The notes: generated by a model not told the origin, from the letters alone. A DNA stretch of 64,000 bases from Neorhizobium lilium (GCF_004053875.1 NZ_SBIP01000003.1:372001-436000); one strand, 5' to 3'. Positions 9,135 to 19,456 are shown, counted from the stretch's first letter. Made by a program: numbers and translations.

Positions 9135-10667
9135 ATGGGAGCCATGGCCCTGATGCGTTCTGCAGGATCGAAGACGGATAGCGGGTTGGCCCATTTCCTG
9201 GCCGGCGGCTTGGAGCCTACGGCGATCTTTTTCGGTGCCTATTTCATCCTGAGCATTTTCGTGCGCCTGATGCTGCCGCACGGGCTGACGCTGGACGAGG
9301 CGGAACAGGCCCTTTCTTCGCAGAATTGGCTGCTTGGCTATGGCCCGCAGCCGCCCTTCTACAATTGGGTCCAGACTGCAGTCGTCTCGCTCCTCGGCAT
9401 GTCGCTTCTGTCGCTGGCACTGCCGAAATTTCTGATGCTCTTCCTATGCTACGTCTTCTATGGCCTTGCGGCCCGCGAGATATCAAACCGGCCGGTCTTC
9501 ATCTCGCTCGCCATGCTGAGCCTGCTTGCGCTGCCGCAGCTTTCCTACATGCCGCAACAGGATTTGACGCACACTGTCGCGGTTCTGATGGCCGCTTCCC
9601 TTTTTCTCTATGGGCTCACCCGAACCCTGTCGCGGCCTGACTGGCAGGGTTACGCGATCCTGGGTTTGGCCATCGGCATCGGCACAATCTCGAAATACAA
9701 TTTTGTACTTCTGCCGGTTGCGACGTTGCTCGCCGTCCTCTGCGACAGGAACTGGCGCACGCGCCTGCTCGACCTGCGTGTCTTGCTAATGATAGCGCTC
9801 GCGCTCGCGATCGTGTTGCCCCATGCGTTCTGGCTGAAGAACCATGTGGATCTGGCAACCGGTGGCACGATTGCCAAAATGGTCGAAGCCAATGCGCCAC
9901 ATGGTCTTGCGCGGATTGCGCGGGCACTCGGTTCGCTGGTTCTCGCCTGCATTGCCTTCGGCGCGCTGGCCGTTGTCGTGCTTGGGCTGGCCATGCGCCG
10001 GTCCGTTGCCGAAGCCTGGCAGGCAAGTGACCAATGGACACAGTTGCTTGCCAGGATCATGCTGTTTTCGCTGATCGGCGTCGTCATGGTGATACTGATT
10101 GCGGGCACGACCAAGATCACCGAGCGCTGGCTCGACCCCTATCTGCTCCCCCTGCCGCTTTACCTTCTCCTCAAGTTTCAGCGAGCCGGGGCCGATTTCA
10201 GCCGGGCGTTTGCACGTCTCGTGCCGCTGTTTCTCGTCATCATGGTCGTCGTGTTGCTGCCTTCGGCGGCGAAGACATTTGGGGCGGGCGTGACCGGCTC
10301 CTATGGGCGCATGAACATGCCCTTCGACGTGGCAGCGAAACGGCTGGGCGCGGAGCGGCAACCGGCTTTGATCATCGCTGAGGGCATGCACCTTGCCGGT
10401 AATATGCGTCTTCAGTTCCCTCATGTGCCTGTCATCGACGCCAGCGACCTTAGGGATGCCACCGTGGCTTCGGTCAAACCGCCAGGACCGGTTCTGGTTG
10501 TCTGGCTTCCTGTGGATGCCGGCTCGTCGGAAACGGTGCCCGATCTGGCTGCGATCGCGCAGGAACGAGGACTGTCTCCATCCGCTACCGGCATGCTGGA
10601 GCTTCCCTATCATTTCAGCCGTGGGAATAGACCCCTGTGGAAGCTCGCCTATGCCTGGCTGCAGTGA
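9135..10667 (+). CDS. ArnT/PMT-like glycosyltransferase family 39 membrane protein
   Basis: A 510-residue polytopic membrane protein with about 9-11 hydrophobic spans. Its first large loop holds an acidic pair (LDEAEQALSSQNW) in the position of the catalytic Asp/Glu of GT39 and ArnT-type transferases, which move sugars from lipid-linked donors. A C-terminal soluble domain of about 130 residues follows. ATG 9135 has GGAAG 5 nt upstream. The substrate is not known; lipid A or surface polysaccharide glycosylation is the usual guess. It stands alone after tRNA-Arg. Confidence 0.85.
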   Translation: MGAMALMRSAGSKTDSGLAHFLAGGLEPTAIFFGAYFILSIFVRLMLPHGLTLDEAEQALSSQNWLLGYGPQPPFYNWVQTAVVSLLGMSLLSLALPKFLMLFLCYVFYGLAAREISNRPVFISLAMLSLLALPQLSYMPQQDLTHTVAVLMAASLFLYGLTRTLSRPDWQGYAILGLAIGIGTISKYNFVLLPVATLLAVLCDRNWRTRLLDLRVLLMIALALAIVLPHAFWLKNHVDLATGGTIAKMVEANAPHGLARIARALGSLVLACIAFGALAVVVLGLAMRRSVAEAWQASDQWTQLLARIMLFSLIGVVMVILIAGTTKITERWLDPYLLPLPLYLLLKFQRAGADFSRAFARLVPLFLVIMVVVLLPSAAKTFGAGVTGSYGRMNMPFDVAAKRLGAERQPALIIAEGMHLAGNMRLQFPHVPVIDASDLRDATVASVKPPGPVLVVWLPVDAGSSETVPDLAAIAQERGLSPSATGMLELPYHFSRGNRPLWKLAYAWLQ

Positions 10668-10738
10668 ACCCGCTATGCAAAGGCGCTGCCGTTGATATAT
10701 CTGACGGCAGTTGAACAGGCTGAATCGGGAGCTGACAC

Positions 10739-11446
10739 ATGGCTGACACGCAGAAGGTAGCGCTCATCACCGGCGGTGGGCGGGGAATGGGCGAAGCAAT
10801 TGCCCGCGAACTGCATGAGCAGGGCTACCGCCTGGCGCTGATGTCGCCGTCGGAAAGCTGCGAAAAGCTCGCTGATGAGCTCGGTGGCGTTGCATCCCGC
10901 GGCGTAGCGGAGAAGGCCGAGGACATTCAGGCGATCGTCGATCTTGCGATGAAGAGCTACGGCCGCATCGACGCGGTCGTGAACCATACGGGACATCCGC
11001 CGAAGGGCGATCTTCTCGACATCACGGACGAATCCTGGACGCTCGGCTCGGACATGATGGTGCTGTCGCTGGTGCGCATGGCGCGTCTGGTGACGCCGAT
11101 CATGCTGGCCCAGGGCGGGGGCGCCTTCGTCAACATCACCACGTTCGCCGCTTATGAACCGACACTGGTCTTCCCGGTATCCTGCACATACCGGGCGGCG
11201 GCTGGCGCATTCACTAAACTATATTCCGACCGCTACGCTGCCGACAATATTCGCATGAACTGCATCCTGCCCGGCTATATCGACAGCCTGAACCACAAGC
11301 CGGAGACGGCGGACAAGGTGCCGATGAAGCGCATCGGCCAGGTTCGGGAAATCGCCAAGACCGCGGCCTTCCTTCTATCCGACGGCGCCGGATACATCAC
11401 CGGCCAGAACATCCGGGTCGATGGCGGCGTGACGCGTCACGTCTGA
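10739..11446 (+). CDS. Atypical short-chain dehydrogenase/reductase (SDR) lacking the catalytic Lys
   Basis: A 235-residue SDR-fold protein. The dinucleotide motif TGGGRGMG (residues 11-18) is intact, and the end (GYITGQNIRVDGG) is typical. The active site is not: the YxxxK motif reads YRAAA (Tyr151, Ala155 where Lys is expected), the ISS motif is ITT (residues 133-135), and NNAG is NHTG (residues 82-85). It may bind NAD(P) without classic dehydrogenase chemistry. It ends 14 bp before a proline-racemase-family gene, so the two probably act together, perhaps on hydroxyproline or a related cyclic imine. Confidence 0.85.
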   Translation: MADTQKVALITGGGRGMGEAIARELHEQGYRLALMSPSESCEKLADELGGVASRGVAEKAEDIQAIVDLAMKSYGRIDAVVNHTGHPPKGDLLDITDESWTLGSDMMVLSLVRMARLVTPIMLAQGGGAFVNITTFAAYEPTLVFPVSCTYRAAAGAFTKLYSDRYAADNIRMNCILPGYIDSLNHKPETADKVPMKRIGQVREIAKTAAFLLSDGAGYITGQNIRVDGGVTRHV

Positions 11447-11460
11447 GCAGGAGAGAGACG

Positions 11461-12498
11461 ATGAGGTGGAAGCGTACGATCCAGCTTCTGGATGTCCATG
11501 CTGAAGGCGAGATCGGCCGCGTTGCTATCGGTGGCGTTCCGAAAATCCCAGGCGATACGATCGCCGACCAGCTGGCCTGGCTGAACTCCGATCCGAAAGG
11601 CCAGGAGCTTCGCCGCTTCCTGTGTCTCGAGCCGCGCGGTGCTCCCATTGGCTCCGTCAATCTTCTGCTGCCGGCCAAGCATCCGGATGCGGATGCGGCC
11701 TTCATCATCCTGCAGCCGGATCAGGCGCATGCGAGCTCCGGTTCGAACTCCATCTGCGTCACCACGGCGCTGCTGGAAGCGGGCATTGTCGAGATGCAGG
11801 AGCCGGAGACGGTCGTGACGCTGGAAACGGCGGCAGGATTGGTCAAGGCGGTGGCAACCTGCCGCGACGGGCGCTGCGAAAAGGTCAAGCTCACCATGGT
11901 GCCGTCCTTCGTCCATGAACTGGACGTCGGCCTGCAAACGCCGGAATGGGGGGAGATCAAGGTCGATCTCTGCTATGGCGGGGTCTTCTATGCCTTGGTG
12001 GACGTCGCACAGATTGGGCTGACCATCGAAAAAGCCAATGCTGCGGGGCTGGTAAAGGCTGGCATGGTGCTGAAGGAACTGATCAACGCGCAGGTCTCCG
12101 TTGTCCATCCGGAAATTCCAGCGATCTCCGGCGTCGCCTATGTCATGTTCCGAGATACGGAAGCAGATGGCACGGTGCGCACCTGCACCACGATGTGGCC
12201 GGGCCGGGCCGACCGTTCACCTTGTGGCACGGGGAATTCCGCGAATCTGGCGGCTCTTCATGCACGTGGACAGGCCAAGGTCGGCGACATATTCCAGTCG
12301 CGCTCCATCATCGGCACGCAATTCGAAGTGGGTTTGCTAGCTGAAACCATCGTCGCAGGTCGCTCCGCGATCATCCCGACGATTACCGGCCGCGGTTTCA
12401 CCTTCGGTCTGCATCAGGTCGCTCTCGATCCCTTCGATCCGCTGGCCGATGGCTTCGCGATGACAGACGTTTGGGGACCGTCCGCCGGAGAGATCTGA
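11461..12498 (+). CDS. Proline racemase family enzyme, Ser/Cys type (hydroxyproline epimerase or trans-3-hydroxyproline dehydratase)
   Basis: A 345-residue member of the proline racemase superfamily. The second catalytic block is intact (DRSPCGTGNSAN, Cys255). In the first block the usual Cys (CGHGT) is Ser (SGSNS, Ser93). In this superfamily Cys/Cys enzymes are racemases or 4-hydroxyproline epimerases, whereas Ser or Thr at the first position marks 3-hydroxyproline epimerases and trans-3-hydroxyproline dehydratases. That class is therefore more likely than proline racemase. It is co-transcribed with the SDR gene just upstream (14-bp gap, GGAGAGA ribosome site). The exact substrate is inferred, not shown. 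Confidence 0.85.
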   Translation: MRWKRTIQLLDVHAEGEIGRVAIGGVPKIPGDTIADQLAWLNSDPKGQELRRFLCLEPRGAPIGSVNLLLPAKHPDADAAFIILQPDQAHASSGSNSICVTTALLEAGIVEMQEPETVVTLETAAGLVKAVATCRDGRCEKVKLTMVPSFVHELDVGLQTPEWGEIKVDLCYGGVFYALVDVAQIGLTIEKANAAGLVKAGMVLKELINAQVSVVHPEIPAISGVAYVMFRDTEADGTVRTCTTMWPGRADRSPCGTGNSANLAALHARGQAKVGDIFQSRSIIGTQFEVGLLAETIVAGRSAIIPTITGRGFTFGLHQVALDPFDPLADGFAMTDVWGPSAGEI

Positions 12499-12503
12499 GG
12501 ACG

Positions 12504-13430
12504 TTAGATCTCCTTGGCAGCGTCAGCCGGCGTTTCGACGTCGCCCTGCTTCAGCACCAGCGTGTTGACACCTTCGCTCGTTGCATCCTGGGAAGGTGCG
12601 GGGACGACGCCGGCCTGCTGGAACTGCAGGAACTTGTAGGCGCCGAACACGTCGCCCTTCTGTGCGGCTTCGCGATACATTTCGGCGGCCTTCTTAGCGT
12701 CGGCCGATATGCCTTCGCCCGATTCGTACATCAGGCCGAGATTGATCATGGCGTCCGTATTGCCGCGCTGTGCGGCAAGATCGTACCAGGCGATGGCTGT
12801 CTGGTCGTCCTGCGGAACCAGGTGGCCTTCGTCATATATGGCGCCGATGTTGAAAGCGGCGGTATCGTCACCTGCAGCCGCCGCTCTCTCGAACCAGTTC
12901 AGCGCCTTCTTGACGTCCGGCTGCGTACCGAGGCCGTCGCGATAGGCGACGCCGAGATTGTAGGCTGCGAGCCGGTTGCCGCTGGTGGCGGCTTCCGTAT
13001 AGAGCTGGAACTCGGCCTGTTCGTCGCCGAGGCGCCCCATCAGCATGCCGAAATTGACTTTGGCGGCAGCATAACCGCCCTTGACGGCAGCGTCGTAGGC
13101 GCTCATCGCCTGGTCAGGCTGATTGGCATTGTTGAGGGCGCGGCCGAGCTGGTAGGCATAGCGGGGGTTTCCGGAGGTTTCGAAAGCGACGCGGCAGGCA
13201 TCGACGGCCTGGTTGCCGATCTTGGCGATATCCACAGGAGAAAAAGCGTCATTGCGCTGTTCGTCGTAGGGGCTGCCTGCCAATTGGTCGCATTCGTTTT
13301 GCATTGCAGAGGCCAGAACGAGCTGTCCGCGTTCCGCCGCATCGGGGGAAACAGTCAAGGCGCAGAGCGCGACGGTTGCGCCTGTGAGTATTGCAAATCC
13401 CCTGTTGACTTTGGTTGCCCGGGATTTCAT
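12504..13430 (-). CDS. Exported Sel1-like repeat (SLR/TPR) protein
   Basis: A 308-residue protein with an N-terminal signal or anchor sequence (GFAILTGATVALCALTV, about residues 11-27) and at least four Sel1-like repeats, each with the A-A-x-G-x-x-x-A-x-x-x-L-G pattern (YNLGVAYRDGLGTQPDVKKA, FNIGAIYDEGHLVPQDDQTA, INLGLMYESGEGISADAKKA). Such solenoids are binding platforms in the periplasm. ATG 13430 is preferred because CGGAG precedes it by 6 nt; starts at 13448 or 13538 are in frame. Its stop is 5 bp from the convergent racemase-family gene. No specific function can be given. Confidence 0.85.
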   Translation of the reverse strand: MKSRATKVNRGFAILTGATVALCALTVSPDAAERGQLVLASAMQNECDQLAGSPYDEQRNDAFSPVDIAKIGNQAVDACRVAFETSGNPRYAYQLGRALNNANQPDQAMSAYDAAVKGGYAAAKVNFGMLMGRLGDEQAEFQLYTEAATSGNRLAAYNLGVAYRDGLGTQPDVKKALNWFERAAAAGDDTAAFNIGAIYDEGHLVPQDDQTAIAWYDLAAQRGNTDAMINLGLMYESGEGISADAKKAAEMYREAAQKGDVFGAYKFLQFQQAGVVPAPSQDATSEGVNTLVLKQGDVETPADAAKEI

Positions 13431-13670
13431 CTTCGGCTCCGATCCCATATCTTTCGATTTGTTTAACGAACGCCCAAGTTCCGTTCTGGTTCCTGGGCTT
13501 TCGGTGCTTTGGCGGCGAATCAGCTTCATCTTCTGCACATTTTCGTGAGAGGCATGGTGGGAGCTGAAGTCCTGCCAAGTATTGCCGACTCATCTCGCTC
13601 TCGCGTCAGGCGATTGTCTTGGTGGAACCAATGATGTTAAGGCAGGTCGATCAGACAAAACGGACCTGTC

Positions 13671-14714
13671 ATGAAGACCATCACCATCCGCCGCCCGGAC
13701 GACTGGCATCTGCACCTGCGCGACGGCGCCGTGATGGAGGGCGTTATCGGCGACACCAGTCTTCACTTTGCCCGTGCCATCATCATGCCCAACCTCGTGC
13801 CCCCGGTGGTGACCACGGCGGACGCGCAAGCCTATCGGCAACGCATCATGGCGGCGCTGCCCCAGGGTCATCGGTTCCAGCCGTTGATGACCCTTTATCT
13901 CACCGAGCATACCGATCCCGAGGATGTGGAGCAGGGAAAGCGCAGCGGGCTCATTACCGCGATGAAGCTTTATCCTGCCGGCGCTACCACGAATTCCCAT
14001 GGCGGCGTGCGCGACCTGGACAAGGTCATGCCGGTTCTGGAGCGCATGGCTGCGATCGGCCTGCCGCTTTGCGTGCATGGCGAGGTAACGACGCCGGAGG
14101 TCGATATCTTCGACAGGGAAGCGGTGTTCATCGAAACTGTTCTCGATCCGCTGCGTCGGCGGCTGCCGGAGCTGAAGGTGACGATGGAGCATGTCACCAC
14201 GAAGGACGGTGTCGATTACATCAAGTCCGCCGCCAGCAATCTTGCCGGCTCGATCACCACCCATCACCTGATCATCAACCGCAATGCCATCCTCGTCGGG
14301 GGCATCCGTCCTCACTACTATTGTTTGCCGGTCGCCAAGCGCGAACACCATCGGCTGGCGCTTCGGGCTGCCGCGACCTCCGGCGACGCGCGGTTCTTCC
14401 TCGGCACGGATTCGGCACCGCATGTGGATCCCTCAAAGGAATGCGGCTGCGGCTGCGCCGGCATCTACACCTCGCCGAATACGATGAGTTGCCTTGCCCA
14501 TGTCTTTGAGCAGGATGGTGCTTTGGACAAGCTGGAAGCTTTCGTATCGCTCAATGGGCCGCAATGGTACGCGCTGCCGCTCAACGAGGAAACAATGACA
14601 CTTGCCAAGCAAGACGAGGCCGTGCATTTTCCAGTAAAGCGGCATACCGGGGCAGGCGCCATAACCGTCTTTGATCCGATGTTTCCACTTCATTGGGCTG
14701 TAGTCGATCAGTAA
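13671..14714 (+). CDS. pyrC: Dihydroorotase
   Basis: A 347-residue class II (E. coli-type) dihydroorotase that cyclises N-carbamoyl-aspartate to dihydroorotate in pyrimidine synthesis. The metal site is visible: HLHLRD (His13, His15), the Lys that becomes carbamylated in AMKLYPAG (about Lys98), and the later histidines in CVHGEV and TTHHL, plus Asp in FLGTDSAPH. Full length. It is followed by a diguanylate cyclase gene and then pyrE, but gaps of about 110 and 85 bp leave it unclear whether they form one transcript. Confidence 0.97.
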   Translation: MKTITIRRPDDWHLHLRDGAVMEGVIGDTSLHFARAIIMPNLVPPVVTTADAQAYRQRIMAALPQGHRFQPLMTLYLTEHTDPEDVEQGKRSGLITAMKLYPAGATTNSHGGVRDLDKVMPVLERMAAIGLPLCVHGEVTTPEVDIFDREAVFIETVLDPLRRRLPELKVTMEHVTTKDGVDYIKSAASNLAGSITTHHLIINRNAILVGGIRPHYYCLPVAKREHHRLALRAAATSGDARFFLGTDSAPHVDPSKECGCGCAGIYTSPNTMSCLAHVFEQDGALDKLEAFVSLNGPQWYALPLNEETMTLAKQDEAVHFPVKRHTGAGAITVFDPMFPLHWAVVDQ

Positions 14715-14823
14715 ATCCTAATTAAACTGAAAGGCGCAAGTTGATATTGCTTGATAACCTTTTGGAGAGGATCGATCACTAGCTTGCCGCGTAGCCGCTT
14801 CGATTGAGAAGAGAACGCTTGGC

Positions 14824-16002
14824 ATGATGCTGGATTATCACTCTCTTCTGCTCGCGCTGGGGTTTTCGTCGGCGTGCCTGATGGTCACCTTGTTCGGCAC
14901 CTGGTTTTCCCGCCGCACCGACTTCTTCCTGTTGACGCTGGTTATAGCCCTGCTTTTTACGGTCTCGGGCATCGGCGTCTACAGCACGTATACAGTAAAC
15001 GCGACCTTGGTGAGCGCAGGTCTGGCTTACGGCCTGCTGATGACCGGGTTCTCGGTCATCTATGCGGCTTCCGTGCAGTTTCGAAAGGGCGGGCGTCCCT
15101 GGAATCGGTCGCTCTCCGTGGCAACAATCAGCATAGGCATGGGGCTTCCGTTGATTTCCGGAGGACTGGACGGGCTGGGCTTCATTGTCATGAACATCTT
15201 AACTGCAGGTCTATTGATGGGAACAGCCTACCAATACTGGCTGGCAAGGGCGGAAGCGCCGGTGCCTTTGGGCGGAATGGTGATCCTTTATACCGTAAGC
15301 GGCATTTCCTTCGTCCTGTGTGCGGCCGTTCTAATCCAGGAAGGAAACCTCACCCTCGGTCACGCGCCGGATAATTGGGCAGAGACCCTGAATCTCGGCG
15401 TGTGCATTGCCGGCATGACCGGCATCGGCGCTCTATCGCTTGCGCTGCATCAGTGGCGGCTTGCCGCCCATCACCGCAACGAAGCCATGACAGATTCCCT
15501 GACGGGCCTGCTGAATCGCCGTGCGCTTTTCGATGGCCATGGTCATCGCATGCTGGGCGTTTCGACCGCGGTCGTCGTCTTCGACATAGACCGGTTCAAG
15601 GTCATCAATGACGAGCACGGCCATGCTGCCGGCGACCTTGTGCTCAAGCTTTTCGCGTCCGACCTGTCGGCTGACCTGAAGGCACAGACCACTGCAGCGC
15701 GATTGGGGGGCGAGGAATTTGCGCTCATCCTCGACGAGGTCATGCCTGGGCGGGCGGAACGCATCGCCAATCAGGTGCGCAGACGCTTTGGCGCGCGTGA
15801 CATCGAGATCGGTGGCCATGTACTTCGATGCACGGTCAGCGCCGGTGTCGCAGTTGGGCTGCCGGGCGGCCAGCCGTTCGAAGCCGTGCTCAATCTGGCG
15901 GACCAGGCACTTTACGAAGCCAAGCGCGGCGGTCGAAACCGCGTCGAGCTGGCCGCGCATCTGCGGTCGATCGGAACCAGCGAGAACCGCACCAGCGCTT
16001 GA
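14824..16002 (+). CDS. Membrane-bound diguanylate cyclase (GGDEF)
   Basis: A 392-residue protein with six or seven membrane spans over the first 215 residues and a C-terminal GGDEF domain (AMTDSLTGLLNRRA, FDIDRFKVINDEHGH, and the active-site motif GGEEF near residue 295). GGEEF is an active variant, so c-di-GMP synthesis is expected. The RxxD inhibitory site that usually lies five residues before the motif is absent, so product inhibition may be lacking. There is no EAL domain. It sits between pyrC and pyrE. Confidence 0.9.
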   Translation: MMLDYHSLLLALGFSSACLMVTLFGTWFSRRTDFFLLTLVIALLFTVSGIGVYSTYTVNATLVSAGLAYGLLMTGFSVIYAASVQFRKGGRPWNRSLSVATISIGMGLPLISGGLDGLGFIVMNILTAGLLMGTAYQYWLARAEAPVPLGGMVILYTVSGISFVLCAAVLIQEGNLTLGHAPDNWAETLNLGVCIAGMTGIGALSLALHQWRLAAHHRNEAMTDSLTGLLNRRALFDGHGHRMLGVSTAVVVFDIDRFKVINDEHGHAAGDLVLKLFASDLSADLKAQTTAARLGGEEFALILDEVMPGRAERIANQVRRRFGARDIEIGGHVLRCTVSAGVAVGLPGGQPFEAVLNLADQALYEAKRGGRNRVELAAHLRSIGTSENRTSA

Positions 16003-16086
16003 AAATTCCGGTGCGGCGGCTTGCGCCTGCTGGCGTGATCGTCCCCATGCTGATATGGCGCCTGTATTTCAAGAAGGAGCGGGCGC

Positions 16087-16782
16087 ATGATCCAGACCAC
16101 ATTTCCCGAACGCGGCGTAATGGCAGAGCTGATGGCAAAAATGCTCTGGGAAATCGGAGCGGTCCACTTCAGCGCCGACAAGCCCTACAAGCTCTCCTCC
16201 GGCATGATGAGCCCGGTTTATATCGACTGCCGCAAGCTCCTGTCCTATCCGCGTATCCGCTCCGCGATCATGGATTTTGCGGCAGCGACTATCCTGCGCA
16301 ATGCCGGGTTCGAGACCTTCGATTGCATCGCGGGCGGCGAGACGGCCGGCATTCCTTTTGCGGCCATTCTGGCCGAACGCCTCAGCCTGCCGATGATCTA
16401 TGTGCGCAAGGCACCCAAAGGCCACGGCCGAAACGCCCAGATCGAAGGGCATATGCCGGAAGGCGCCCGCGTGCTCGTCATCGAGGACCTGACGACGGCC
16501 GGAGGCAGCATGTTCAAGTTCATCGATGCGATCCGCGCCGCGGGCGGGATCGTCGATCACGGCATCGCTCTCTTCTACTACGACATCTTCGATGCCGGCG
16601 CGCTTCGCTTTGCCGAAGGCGAGGTCCAGCTTCACTACATCGCCACATGGCGCAATGTTCTGGCTGTTGCCCGCAACCAGAGGCTTTTCGACGACAAGAC
16701 TCTCTCGGAGGTCGAGGCTTTCCTCGATGCACCTCTCGCCTGGTCCGGTCGCAATGGTGGCGTCACTGAGCTTTCGCTCTAG
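16087..16782 (+). CDS. pyrE: Orotate phosphoribosyltransferase
   Basis: A 231-residue enzyme that joins PRPP and orotate to give OMP. The PRPP-binding motif [13 protein letters not shown] is clear, as are [15 protein letters not shown] and [12 protein letters not shown] ribosome site AAGGAG lies just before ATG 16087. It is the third gene of a pyrC / diguanylate cyclase / pyrE series. Confidence 0.97.
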   Translation: MIQTTFPERGVMAELMAKMLWEIGAVHFSADKPYKLSSGMMSPVYIDCRKLLSYPRIRSAIMDFAAATILRNAGFETFDCIAGGETAGIPFAAILAERLSLPMIYVRKAPKGHGRNAQIEGHMPEGARVLVIEDLTTAGGSMFKFIDAIRAAGGIVDHGIALFYYDIFDAGALRFAEGEVQLHYIATWRNVLAVARNQRLFDDKTLSEVEAFLDAPLAWSGRNGGVTELSL

Positions 16783-16844
16783 CCTTTGTACAAAAGCTCG
16801 CTTAATCCATTAACGGAAGAGGCGCGCTTTTCTGGGAGGAATTC

Positions 16845-17771
16845 ATGATTCTGTGTTGCGGCGAAGCTTTGATCGACATGCTTCCGCGCGAAACGACGCT
16901 AGGCGAAAAAGGCTTTGCGCCTTATGCCGGCGGCGCCATCTTCAATACCGCCATTGCGCTCGGGCGGCTGGGTATCGAGACCGGTTTCTTCACCGGTCTT
17001 TCGGACGACATGATGGGCGATATTCTGCGCGATACGCTTCGCCAGAGCCATGTTGATTTCAGCTACTGCGCCACGCTGTCCCGCCCCACCACAATCGCTT
17101 TCGTGAAACTGGTCGATGGACATGCGACCTATGCTTTCTACGACGAAGGCACTGCCGGGCGGATGATTACGGATGCCGATCTTCCAAAACTTGGAGACGA
17201 CTGCGAGGCCCTTCACTTCGGCGCCATCAGCCTCATCCCGGAGCCCTGCGGCTCGACCTATGAAACGCTGATGATGCGTGAGCACGACAAGCGTGTGATC
17301 TCGCTCGATCCGAACATCCGTCCTGGCTTCATCAAGGACAAGGCGTCACATCTGGCGCGCATTCGTCGCATGGCCGCCATGTCGGACATCGTCAAGTTTT
17401 CGGACGAGGACCTGGCCTGGTTCGGGCTGGACGGTGACGAGGATACCCTGGCGCGACACTGGCTGCATCACGGTGCCAAGCTTGTCGTGGTCACTCGCGG
17501 GGCGCAGGGTGCGGTCGGCTATACCAGTGCTCATAGGGTGGAAGTGGCGAGCGAGAAGGTGACGGTTGTCGATACCGTCGGCGCCGGCGATACCTTCGAT
17601 GCGGGCGTGCTGGCTTCGCTCAAGATGCAGAACCTGCTGACCAAGGCGCAGATCGCAAACCTTACTGAAGACCAGATCGCCGCAGTCCTTCGGTTGGGAT
17701 CAAAGGCCGCTGCCGTTACCGTATCGCGTGCCGGCGCCAATCCGCCCTTTGCTAAAGAAATCGGGCTCTAA
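16845..17771 (+). CDS. PfkB-family carbohydrate kinase, probable fructokinase
   Basis: A 308-residue ribokinase/PfkB-fold kinase. The N-terminal sugar-binding block (GEALIDMLP, YAGGAIFNTAIALGRLG) and the second PfkB signature (DTVGAGDTFDAG, about residues 241-252, with the catalytic Asp) are both present. It resembles rhizobial fructokinases. The convergent neighbour pgi makes and uses fructose-6-phosphate, which suits this role. Sugar specificity is inferred. GGGAGG precedes ATG 16845. Confidence 0.9.
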   Translation: MILCCGEALIDMLPRETTLGEKGFAPYAGGAIFNTAIALGRLGIETGFFTGLSDDMMGDILRDTLRQSHVDFSYCATLSRPTTIAFVKLVDGHATYAFYDEGTAGRMITDADLPKLGDDCEALHFGAISLIPEPCGSTYETLMMREHDKRVISLDPNIRPGFIKDKASHLARIRRMAAMSDIVKFSDEDLAWFGLDGDEDTLARHWLHHGAKLVVVTRGAQGAVGYTSAHRVEVASEKVTVVDTVGAGDTFDAGVLASLKMQNLLTKAQIANLTEDQIAAVLRLGSKAAAVTVSRAGANPPFAKEIGL

Positions 17772-17781
17772 CGCATAAAAT

Positions 17782-17813
17782 AAGAGCCTCCCGATGCTGG
17801 TCGGGAGGCTCTT
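17782..17813. terminator. Bidirectional terminator between the sugar kinase and pgi
   Basis: A perfect 13-bp inverted repeat (AAGAGCCTCCCGA at 17782-17794, TCGGGAGGCTCTT at 17801-17813) with a 6-nt loop lies between two convergent genes and can serve both. Confidence 0.85.
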
Positions 17814-17830
17814 GTCCGCACAGTTGAACC

Positions 17831-19456
17831 TTACTTCTTCAAGCCGGCCAGCGTCTTGACGAGCCCTTGCGTGGAGCTGTCGTGGCCCTCGGCGCTTTCC
17901 TTGCCTTCGACCACAGGCAGCAGGCCCGTTGCCAATTCCTTGCCGAGCTCGACGCCCCACTGGTCGAAGGAGTTGATGCGGAACAATACGCCCTCCACGA
18001 AGACGCGGTGCTCGTAGAGCGCGATCAGCCGGCCAAGCGCAAACGGCGTCAGCTTGTCGTAGACGAAGGTGATCGAAGGGCGATTGCCGGTGAACACGCG
18101 GTGCGGGGCGATGAAATCCGCCTTGCTGTCGTCCATGCCCTTGTCGGTCAGCTGCTTCTTGGCTTCTTCGAAGCTGCGACCCTTCATCAGAGCTTCCGAC
18201 TGCGCCAGCACGTTGGAGATCAGCAGGTCGTGCTGGTGGCGCAGGTCCGGCTCGAAGCCATTGGCCGCAATCATGAACTCCGTCGGGACGATGCTCGTTC
18301 CCTGGTGGATCAACTGGTAGAAGGCATGTTGGCCATTGGTGCCCGGCTCGCCCCAAACCACTGGACCAGACTGGCCTTCCACAGGGGTGCCGTCGATGGT
18401 GACGCCCTTGCCGTTCGATTCCATGTCGAGCTGCTGCAGATAGGCCGGGAAACGCAACAGCCGCTGGTCATAGGGCAGGATGGCGCGCGTCGGATAGCCG
18501 AGCCCGTTGCGGTGGTAGTAGCCGATCAGGCCGAGCAGCATGGGCAGGTTCTGACGGAAGGGGGCGCTGCGGAAATGGTTGTCCATGGCATGCGCACCAT
18601 CGAGGAATTTGCCGAAATTCTCCGGGCCTACTGCGATCATCAGCGGCAGTCCGATGGCCGACCAGATGGAGTAGCGGCCGCCGACCCAGTCCCAGAAGCC
18701 GAACACGCGGTCACTCTCGATGCCGAAGGCGGCGACCTTGTCCAGCGCGGTCGAAACCGCTGCAAAGTGGAATCCGACTGCGCCTTCCCCGAGCTTCTCG
18801 GCGATGAAGGCCCGCGCAGAGGCGGCATTGGTCATCGTTTCGACGGTAGTGAAGGTCTTCGAGGCGATGATGAAGAGCGTCGTTTCGGCATTCAGCAGCT
18901 TCAGCGTATCGGCGATATGGGCGCCGTCAACGTTGGAGACGAAATGTGCGCGCGGACCGTCATGAAACGGAGCGAGTGCCAGCGTCGCCATGACCGGCCC
19001 AAGATCGGAGCCGCCAATGCCGATATTGACCACATCGGTGATCGGCTTGCCCGTGGCGCCCTTGAGTTCGCCTGAGCGGATGCCGTCGGCGAAGGCGCCC
19101 ATGGCTGTGAGCACGGCGTTGACGTCCGGCATGACATCCTTGCCATCGACCAGAACCGGCGTGTTGGAGCGGTTGCGCAGCGCGGTGTGGAGAACCGCGC
19201 GGCCTTCGGTGAAATTGATGGCGACGCCGGAGAACATCTCCTCGCGCTTGGCGGCAACGCCGCCCTGATCAGCCAGTTTTTCCAGCAGGTTGAGAATGTC
19301 GTCGTTCACCGCCGTCTTGGAATAATCCATCAGCAGGTCGTCGAAACGCGCGCTGAACTTGTCGAAACGCGCCGGATCTGCGGCGAAAGCGCTCCGGATA
19401 TCGGTGGCATTGGTTTTTTCGGCGGTTGATTTCAGCTCTTGGACAATAGCCTGCAT
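17831..19456 (-). CDS. pgi: Glucose-6-phosphate isomerase
   Basis: A 541-residue phosphoglucose isomerase (glucose-6-P to fructose-6-P). Seen are the phosphate-binding block [11 protein letters not shown], the [12 protein letters not shown] block, [34 protein letters not shown] and the C-terminal [12 protein letters not shown]. Full length; GAGGAA precedes ATG 19456. It is convergent with the fructokinase-like gene and shares a terminator with it. Confidence 0.97.
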   Translation of the reverse strand: MQAIVQELKSTAEKTNATDIRSAFAADPARFDKFSARFDDLLMDYSKTAVNDDILNLLEKLADQGGVAAKREEMFSGVAINFTEGRAVLHTALRNRSNTPVLVDGKDVMPDVNAVLTAMGAFADGIRSGELKGATGKPITDVVNIGIGGSDLGPVMATLALAPFHDGPRAHFVSNVDGAHIADTLKLLNAETTLFIIASKTFTTVETMTNAASARAFIAEKLGEGAVGFHFAAVSTALDKVAAFGIESDRVFGFWDWVGGRYSIWSAIGLPLMIAVGPENFGKFLDGAHAMDNHFRSAPFRQNLPMLLGLIGYYHRNGLGYPTRAILPYDQRLLRFPAYLQQLDMESNGKGVTIDGTPVEGQSGPVVWGEPGTNGQHAFYQLIHQGTSIVPTEFMIAANGFEPDLRHQHDLLISNVLAQSEALMKGRSFEEAKKQLTDKGMDDSKADFIAPHRVFTGNRPSITFVYDKLTPFALGRLIALYEHRVFVEGVLFRINSFDQWGVELGKELATGLLPVVEGKESAEGHDSSTQGLVKTLAGLKK

